This document shows positions 57,558 to 64,000 of a DNA stretch of 64,000 nucleotides, piece after piece. The first letter of the stretch is position 1. Each line of letters starts with the position of its first letter. The DNA is from JACRCT01 sp049841135 (GTDB lineage: Bacteria; Myxococcota; Myxococcia; Myxococcales; UBA5297), in contig JASGHK010000005.1 of assembly GCA_049841135.1 (NCBI GenBank), positions 1,488,001-1,552,000 of the forward strand, in the 5' to 3' direction. The notes beneath the pieces were generated by a model, which made no database searches, had not been told where the DNA came from, and saw only the letters and a list, made by a program, of their open reading frames with translations. A program made the position numbers and the translations under genes.

Positions 57558-60500
57558 ATGCGCATCCTGTCGTGGTGGTGGGCGTTGCTCCTTGGAGCAT
57601 CGATCCTCTGCGTCGGCTGCAACGACAAGATCGCCATCGGCAGCCGCGACGGCGCGGAGGAGCCGGTCGTCGACTCGGGCCACGTCGTCGCGCCCGACGC
57701 CTCCGCCAGCGCCTTCGACGCCAGCACCGCGGCCGACGCTTCGGCGGCGGCCTGGGACGCGGGCCAGGGATCCGACGGTGGGTCGGCCGACGCCTCGACG
57801 ACCTGCGGTCCGGCGACCTGCCCCGCCGGCTGCTGCCAGGGCGCGACCTGCGTTCCCACGGCCTTCGCCACCTGCGGAACCGGCGGCGCCGCCTGCGCCG
57901 AGTGCGACCCCAAGCTCGCCGACGCGTGCCGCGACGGCGCCTGTGGCTGCGGGTTGGGCTCGGCGTGCCAGGCGGGCCAGCGCTGTCTCTCCGGCGCGTG
58001 CGTGTGCGACTCGACGAGCTGCGCCGGCTGCTGCCAGGCCGCGACCTGCCACCCGGGAACGACCGCGACCGCGTGCGGCACCTCGGGCGCGGCCTGCCAG
58101 AGCTGCGGCCCCGGCCCGTGCGACAACGGCGCCTGCTCGGCCACCTGCAATGCCCAGACGTGTCCGGACGGCTGCTGCTCGGGCTCGACCTGTCGGGCCG
58201 CCTCCGCGACCGCGTGCGGCACGGCCGGCGCCGCCTGCCTCGTCTGCTCGGACTCCCGCGCGGACGGCTGCGCCGCTGGCTCGTGCCGCTGCGGCTCGGG
58301 CCCCGAGTGCCCGGCCGGCCAGCGCTGCTCGGCGGGGACCTGCGGCTGCGACGCCGCGAGCTGTCCCGGAGGATGCTGTGAAGGCGGCGTGTGCCGGCAG
58401 CCCACCGCCGCCCGCTGTGGGACCGGAGGCGGCGCCTGCAGTTCCTGCAGCCCCGACCGCGCTGACTCCTGCGTGTCGGGCGAGTGCCGCTGCGGCGCGA
58501 GCGCGGCCTGCGCCGCGGGCCAGCGGTGCGTCGCGGGAGCCTGTGTCTGCGACGCGGCGAGCTGTCCCGACGGGTGCTGTCAGGACGGACGCTGCCTTCC
58601 CTCGTCGCTGACGTCGTGCGGGACCGGCGGCGCGACGTGCCTCGAGTGCCCGTCGGGAGCCGATCGGTGCCAGGACGGCGCCTGCCAGTGCGGGACCGCG
58701 GCGCCGTGCGCCTCCGGCCAGTCCTGCGTGGGCGGCAGCTGTGGCTGTGACGGTCTGTCCTGCGCCGACGGCTGCTGTGCGGCGGGCATCTGCCTGCCCG
58801 GCGACGACCTCGCCGCGTGCGGCACCGGCGGCACGGCGTGCCAGGTCTGCGCCTCCGGCCCCTGCGCCCTGGGGGTCTGCGTCTCGGAGTGCAGCCCCTC
58901 GACCTGTCCGGGCGGCTGCTGCACGGGGTCGGTCTGTCACCCAGCTTCGCTCGCGACGTGCGGCGCCGGCGGCACGGCCTGCCACGCCTGCGATCCAGAG
59001 ACGGCCGATGGCTGTGTGCTCGGCGGATGCTCCTGCGGCAGCGGTCCGGCCTGCGCCGCCGGACTCGCCTGCGTGAACGGCGCCTGCGCCTGCACCGCGT
59101 CGTCCTGCCCCGGCGGCTGCTGCGACGGCGCGGTCTGCCGGGCTCCTGCGGTCTCGAGCTGCGGGACCGGTGGCGCGACCTGCGCCGCGTGCGACTCGAT
59201 CACCGCCGACCGCTGCACGGGCAACGCCTGCGCCTGCGGCAATGGACCGCCCTGCGGCGCCGGCCAGAAGTGCGTGTCGGGGCTGTGCGTCTGCGACCCG
59301 GCGAGGTGCGCCGGCTGCTGCAGCGGAGCCCAGTGCCTGCTCGGCGACTCCGACGCCTCCTGCGGGGCCGGCGGGGCCGCTTGCCAGCCATGCCCCGGCG
59401 GCCAGACGTGCCTCGCCGGTGCCTGCACCGGGTGCAACGCCTCCACCTGCCCTGGCGGCTGCTGCACCGGGACGACCTGCGCGGCGCCTTCGGCGCTCGC
59501 CTGCGGGACGGCGGGCGCGGTCTGCCACGCCTGTGGGGAGACGGGGGACGGCTGCTCCGCGGCGGGCGCCTGTACCTGCGGAAGCGTTGCGGCCTGCCCG
59601 GCCGGCCAGCGGTGCCTCGGCGGGGCGTGCGTGTGCGACGCGACGTCCTGTCCCGACGGTTGCTGCCAGGGCGGCGCTTGCCGGACCCTGCAGCGCGACC
59701 GCTGCGGCGCTCCGGGCGCGGCCTGCGCTGCCTGCGACGCCTCCCTCTCCGACGGCTGCTCGGCGCAGGGCGCGTGCCTCTGCGGCACGGGCTCGGCCTG
59801 CGCGGCCGGCCAGCGCTGTGTCGGCGGCGCCTGCGTCTGCGACGGCGCGTCCTGTCCCACCGGCTGCTGTGCCGGCAACGTCTGCCGCGCCCTCTCGACC
59901 AGCGCCTGCGCCGTGCCTGGCGGCGCCTGTGGCTCGTGCGACCCGGTGCGTGCCGACACCTGCGACTACGGCGCCTGCCGGTGCGGCACGCGGCCCCAGT
60001 GCCTTCCGGGCCAGCGCTGCTTCGCGGGGACCTGCGTCTGCGACTCCAGCTCCTGCGCCGACGGCTGCTGCGAAGGCGGCGCCAATTGCCACTCACCGCC
60101 CGACTCCACCTTCTGCGGCACGGGCGGGGCGATCTGCTCGAGCTGCGACGCGAGCCGTGCGGACGGCTGCTCGGCCGAGGGAGCCTGCGCTTGCGGCGTG
60201 GGCGCCGCCTGCACCGCAGGCTCCCGCTGCGAGAGCGGACAGTGCGTCTGCGACTCGAGCTCCTGCTTCACCGGCTGCTGCAGCCAGGGCGCCTGCCTCC
60301 CGCAAGATGCGCTTCACTGCGGCCCCATCGGCGGGACCTGCCAGGCCTGCAATCTCCTCTCGGCCGACCGCTGCTCCTACGGCGGGGTGTGCCTGTGCGG
60401 CTATGGCCCGGCGTGCGGGCCCGGCCTGCACTGCTCCTACGGCAGCTGCGTCTGCGACTCCGTCTCGTGCGCCGAGGGCTGCTGCCAGAGCAACGTCTGC

Positions 60501-61349
60501 CACTCGCCGGCGTCGGCGGGCTTCTGTGGCACCGCCGGCGGGGCGTGCAACTCCTGCAACGCGGCGCTCGCGGACTCGTGCACCAACGGCGCCTGCAGCT
60601 GCGGAGTGGGGCCCGCCTGCTCCATGGGCGCCCAGTGCCGCAACGGGATTTGCGTCTGCGACTCGACCACCTGTCCTTCCGGCTGCTGTGAAAGCGGGAT
60701 GTGCAGGTCGCGCACGTTCCCGGTCTGTGGCTCGGCCGGCGGCACGTGCAACAGCTGCGACCCCTCGACCGCCAACGCCTGCTCCGCGAGTGGCGCCTGC
60801 CTGTGCGGCACCGGCGCCCCCTGCACCGGAGGCCAGAAGTGCGTCGCGGGGATTTGCCGCCAGTGCGCGACGTCCGCGGACTGCGCCGGCAACCAGGCCT
60901 GCGTCTCCGGCAGCTGCGTGGCCTGCTCCGCGGCCGGCGCCAACCTCAAGGCCTGCGGCACCCACGGCCACTGCTGCGGCGGGGCCTGCATCGACACCGA
61001 CGCGGATCCGCTCAACTGCGGTGCGTGCGGCGCCCGCTGCTCCACCAACCACGTCCTCGTGCCCACCTGCACCGCCGGCGTCTGCAGCGGCGCCTGCGAG
61101 CAGGAGTTCGCCGACTGCAACAGCGACCTGCTCACCGACGGCTGCGAGGCGAACCTGTCGTCCAAGGCGACCTGCGGCTCGTGCTCGCGCAACTGCGGGA
61201 CCTTGATGTGCGCGAACCTGCCGGGTTGCCAGGTCGGCTCGGACTGGACGTGCGGCTACCCCGACGGCTCGCCCTGCACGACGCCCTGCCAGTGCGCCTC
61301 GGGCTTCTGCACCTACTACTCCACGGGATCCCTCTGCACGCCGTTCTAG
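57558..61349 (+). CDS. Giant Cys-rich repeat lipoprotein (16 repeats)
   Basis: 1263 residues, intact. Signal peptide with lipobox ILCVGCNDK, then an Asp/Ala/Ser linker. The body has 16 copies by eye of a module of about 65-70 residues: C-x2-x-G-C-C-x3-x-C (CPGGCCEGGVC), CGTGGAxCxxC, a D-R/S-A-D-x-C step, CxCGxGPxC and GQRCxxGxCxCD. Seven to nine Cys per module suggest a rod of small disulphide domains. A MopE-like end (CGTHGHCCGGACIDTDADPL, NCGACGARC) and a final Cys cluster follow. Probably surface-exposed; could mediate adhesion or contact. TACGAT lies upstream of a 33-base leader. The very even repeat identity points to recent unit duplication. Confidence 0.88.
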   Translation: MRILSWWWALLLGASILCVGCNDKIAIGSRDGAEEPVVDSGHVVAPDASASAFDASTAADASAAAWDAGQGSDGGSADASTTCGPATCPAGCCQGATCVPTAFATCGTGGAACAECDPKLADACRDGACGCGLGSACQAGQRCLSGACVCDSTSCAGCCQAATCHPGTTATACGTSGAACQSCGPGPCDNGACSATCNAQTCPDGCCSGSTCRAASATACGTAGAACLVCSDSRADGCAAGSCRCGSGPECPAGQRCSAGTCGCDAASCPGGCCEGGVCRQPTAARCGTGGGACSSCSPDRADSCVSGECRCGASAACAAGQRCVAGACVCDAASCPDGCCQDGRCLPSSLTSCGTGGATCLECPSGADRCQDGACQCGTAAPCASGQSCVGGSCGCDGLSCADGCCAAGICLPGDDLAACGTGGTACQVCASGPCALGVCVSECSPSTCPGGCCTGSVCHPASLATCGAGGTACHACDPETADGCVLGGCSCGSGPACAAGLACVNGACACTASSCPGGCCDGAVCRAPAVSSCGTGGATCAACDSITADRCTGNACACGNGPPCGAGQKCVSGLCVCDPARCAGCCSGAQCLLGDSDASCGAGGAACQPCPGGQTCLAGACTGCNASTCPGGCCTGTTCAAPSALACGTAGAVCHACGETGDGCSAAGACTCGSVAACPAGQRCLGGACVCDATSCPDGCCQGGACRTLQRDRCGAPGAACAACDASLSDGCSAQGACLCGTGSACAAGQRCVGGACVCDGASCPTGCCAGNVCRALSTSACAVPGGACGSCDPVRADTCDYGACRCGTRPQCLPGQRCFAGTCVCDSSSCADGCCEGGANCHSPPDSTFCGTGGAICSSCDASRADGCSAEGACACGVGAACTAGSRCESGQCVCDSSSCFTGCCSQGACLPQDALHCGPIGGTCQACNLLSADRCSYGGVCLCGYGPACGPGLHCSYGSCVCDSVSCAEGCCQSNVCHSPASAGFCGTAGGACNSCNAALADSCTNGACSCGVGPACSMGAQCRNGICVCDSTTCPSGCCESGMCRSRTFPVCGSAGGTCNSCDPSTANACSASGACLCGTGAPCTGGQKCVAGICRQCATSADCAGNQACVSGSCVACSAAGANLKACGTHGHCCGGACIDTDADPLNCGACGARCSTNHVLVPTCTAGVCSGACEQEFADCNSDLLTDGCEANLSSKATCGSCSRNCGTLMCANLPGCQVGSDWTCGYPDGSPCTTPCQCASGFCTYYSTGSLCTPF

Positions 61350-61350
61350 G

Positions 61351-61390
61351 GTAGTGCCGGGTCTCCGCGCCCGGGGCACCTTTGCGATCC
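61351..61390. repeat. GTAGTGCCGGG dispersed hairpin after the Cys-rich gene
   Basis: GTAGTGCCGGGTCTCCGCGC followed by CCGGGGCACC, starting 2 bases after the stop of the 16-repeat gene. Same family as 17527-17643 and 30819-30916. Likely terminator. Confidence 0.65.
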
Positions 61391-61547
61391 GTGTATCGGT
61401 GGCGCGCTGCGAATCCGGCGCGACGACCGCCGGAGGGATGTTCGAGCGCGGCTCAGACGATCGGACTGCAGAAGGGCGGCCGTCGCGAGCCGCTGCTATC
61501 GTGGCCGCGTCCCCCCTGTCTGGAACGCCCTGCCGCAAGGAGTCCCG

Positions 61548-64000
61548 GTGAGCTCGACCATCCTCACGCCTGCCGCCCTAGCACAGATCTTGGCCTTGGC
61601 CCTGGTCGCCGGCTGCATCGCCTCCGATTCAAGGGACGCGCCCCCCGCGGCCGCCCCCGCACGTGCCGCACCTGCTGCGCCGATGGCTGCGCGGCCTCCC
61701 GCTGACCTGGGCGGCGTCATGCGCCAGGTCCACTTCGCCTTCAGGCCCGAATCGGGCGGCTGGAGCGGCGGCCACCGCAGCTACGAGGTCCGCGCCGACG
61801 GCGCCGGCTTCGCGGTCACGCCGGCTGCGGAGGGCCTGCAGACCGCTCGTCCCGCTCGCTTCGAGTTGAGCGCCCTCGGGCGCCGTCCCGTCGAGAAGGG
61901 CGCGGGGCAGGTCGAGCAGGACGGCCACCTCGCCCTGCGGCGCGGCCTCGCCGTCGAGCACCTGCGCAACGCCGATGACGGCGTCGAGCAGAGCTTCGAG
62001 TTCGCCTCTCGTCCCGAGGGGACGGACGACCTGGAGCTCCGGGTCCGCGTCACCGGCGAGCAATACGCGGGCGAGACCGAGACCGGCCACCACTTCCTGG
62101 ACCCTGCGACCGGCCTGGGCGTGCGCTATGGCGCGGCCACCTGGATTCGACGCCCGGGGCGTGCACACCCCAGTCGACGTCCTCTGGAACGGCGAGGAGC
62201 TCGGTGCTCACCGTGCCCGAGGCGGTCCTCGCCTCCTCACGCTACCCGGCGGTCCTCGACCCCACCGTCTCGCCCGAGTTCGGCATCGACGCGCCGGTCA
62301 CGCTCCCCGCCGCCGTCGACCAGACCAACCCGGCGGTGGCCTCGAACGGCAGCGAATGGCTGGTGGTGTGGCGCGACACCCGCGTCTCGGGAACGACGAT
62401 GATCGTCGGGACCCGGGTCAGCCAGGCAGGCGTCGTGCTGGACGTGGGCGGCATCGTGATCGAGCCGTCCACCGGCCCGGCTGCGGTCGTCGCGGCGGCG
62501 TTCGACGGGACCAACTACCTCGTCGCCGTCGCCGACCCCGCCAGCTGGGACGTCTATGGCGTGCGCGTGGCGCCCACGGGAATCCTGCTCGATGCGCCTC
62601 CAGGCACGTACCTCGGAGGCTGGGCGCAGTCGGTCACCGCCGTCTCCGTCGCCTTCAACGGATCGAACTACCTGGTGGCCTGGGACGAGAAGGGCAGCAG
62701 CAACACCTACATCGTGGCCGCACGGGTGAGCCCGGCCGGCACCGTGGTCGGCGGCACCACGCTGACCGTCGCGTCCTCGGCTTCTTCGGCCAAGCCCGTG
62801 GCGCGCCCGTCGGTCGCCTCCGACGGCTCCAACTTCCTGGTCGTCTGGCAGGACTTCCGCAGCGGCTTCTACTTCGACATCTACGCCAGCCGGGTGAGCG
62901 GGGCCGGCACGGTCCTGGACGCCTCGGGCATCGCGGTCTCCACGGCGGCCAACGACCAGAAGGAGCCCTCCGTCGACTTCGACGGCGTGAACTACCTGGT
63001 CGTCTGGAGCGACGGGAAGTGGGGCAACTCCGACATCTTCGGCACCCGGGTCTCGCCGGCGGGCGCGGTGCTCGACCCGTCGGGTATCTCGATTTGCCAG
63101 ACGCCCGTCGCGCAGACCACCCCCGCCGTCGCCTTCGACGGCACGAACCACGTCGTGGCCTGGACGGACGCCCGCAACGGTGGCGCGGATCTCTACGCGG
63201 CGCGAGTGGACCGGGCGGCCACCGTGCTCGACTCCGGAGGCTTCTCGGTCTCTCGGGGCACGGCTGCCGAGCAGGCCCCGACCGTCTCCTGCGCCGGCGC
63301 GACGTGCCTGGCGATCTGGCAGGACCAGCGGGCCGGAACGACCTGGGACGTCTACGGCGCTCGCCTCGGCGCGGGCGCAGTCCTCGACGCCGCCGGAGTG
63401 CTCGTCTCCTCCGCCGCCAACGACGAGCTCGCCCCCGCGGTCGCCTTCGACGGCACCAACTACCTGGTCGTCTGGCAGGACCGTCGCACCTTCTCCGACT
63501 GGAACGTTTACGGCGCCCGGGTGACGCCGTCGGGAGCCGTGCTCGACCCTTCCGGCATCGCCATCTCGACCGCCGCGGACGACCAGACCGCGCCGCGCGT
63601 GAGCTGGACGCCGCCCAACTACCTGGTCGTCTGGGCCGACAAGCGCGGCGCGGCCAACACCGACATCTACGGCGCGCGGGTGAGCGCCGAGGGCGCGGTG
63701 GTGGATCCCTCGGGCCTGGCGATCTCCACCGCGACCGGCAACCAGCTCGCGCCGTCCGTCGCGACGGACGGGACGAACTATCTCGTCGTCTGGTGTGACG
63801 CGCGCTCGGGCTCCGCGCGGCCCTACGCGAGCCGCGTGAGCGCGGCGGGCACGCTGCTGGACCCCACCGGCGTCTCGCTCGCCTCGACCTCGGCGTGCAG
63901 CGACACCGCGGCCGCGTACGACGGCACCCGCTACCTCGCGGTCTGGTCGTCGTCGAGCGTCTACTCCGCCCGGCTGTCCTCGGCCGCCGTAGCGCTCGAC
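61548..64000 (+). pseudogene. Propeller-like repeat lipoprotein, two frameshifts, runs off the window
   Basis: From GTG 61548, signal with lipobox ALVAGCIAS. The first 200 residues are a beta domain ending GLGVRYGAATW. Two breaks follow: GATTC at 62144-62148 (one base too many; IDARGVHTPVDVLWNGEE follows) and GAGGAGCTCGG at 62198-62202 (dropping C gives VLTVPEAVLASSRYPAVLDP). Beyond them one frame is open to the window end with at least 11 repeats of about 55-60 residues: (A)PxVAFDGTNYLVVWQDxR, then DIYGARVSPAGAVLDPSGIAIS. This matches the delta-60-repeat/propeller-like secreted proteins of myxobacteria. Incomplete at 64000. Confidence 0.78.

Noticed and set aside
57519..60092. 857-codon open frame antisense to the Cys-rich repeat gene
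   Set aside because: The Ala/Gly/Arg/Val-rich composition follows from the repetitive sense strand; no independent evidence.

Overview
The window is very G+C-rich chromosomal DNA, almost certainly from a myxobacterium (Myxococcota). The evidence is a TPR-fused Ser/Thr kinase, a protein with an FHA domain and an AgmX/PglI-type C-terminus, a bactofilin, MopE-like Asp/Cys-repeat proteins, giant Cys-rich repeat lipoproteins, right-handed beta-helix lipoproteins and a GerW/YtfJ-family protein. I see no tRNA, rRNA, CRISPR array, intact insertion sequence or prophage. This assignment is inference from gene families; no database was searched.

Layout. 0.1-5.5 kb: ettA, a frameshifted thioesterase, an SPFH/band-7 protein paired with an NAD kinase behind a near-consensus promoter, and a CPBP membrane protease. 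5.5-8.7 kb: a broken YD-repeat lipoprotein, an unknown gene, then pyrH-frr. 8.9-14.3 kb: a frameshifted hybrid histidine kinase followed by a tandemly duplicated lipoprotein gene, and two overlapping envelope genes. 14.4-17.5 kb: a 1016-residue GH13 amylase fused to a radical SAM enzyme. 17.7-26.3 kb: a small membrane protein, thyX, secreted lipoproteins including a PPP-like phosphatase, a CoA-binding protein, a MopE-like/PEGA-like pair and an AspT/YidE-type transporter. 26.7-36.5 kb: a giant Cys-rich protein, a cyclic-nucleotide-binding-domain protein with a histone-like tail, a GerW protein and two coupled beta-helix proteins. 36.5-37.5 kb: a gene-free kilobase with an AT-rich patch. 37.5-47.9 kb: Ser/Thr kinase with TPRs, pyrG, hemerythrin, bactofilin, response regulator, two alpha/beta hydrolases and an ICMT-like enzyme. 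48.2-64 kb: mostly secreted or envelope proteins of unknown function, an AgmX/PglI-domain protein, an L,D-transpeptidase, a 16-repeat Cys-rich protein, and a propeller-like repeat protein running off the end.

Two features cut across the window. First, ten one-base frameshifts interrupt nine non-housekeeping genes, and eight of them can be explained by the same event: a C inserted in GRAG^TC to give GRAGCTC. This looks like a systematic sequencing or consensus signature, but it could be biological and is the observation most worth testing. Second, intergenic space is packed with several families of dispersed palindromic repeats, including arrays built from 9-bp units and a 46-bp element present as an inverted pair. 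Many genes also have a -10-like box only 4-12 bases before the start codon and no Shine-Dalgarno sequence, which suggests leaderless transcripts.

Functionally the window mixes housekeeping (translation, nucleotide synthesis) with a large envelope/secreted complement. No single pathway links it, and the operons are short: SPFH-NAD kinase, pyrH-frr, the beta-helix pair, the PEGA-like/MopE-like pair, and the 48.2-50.0 kb secreted pair.
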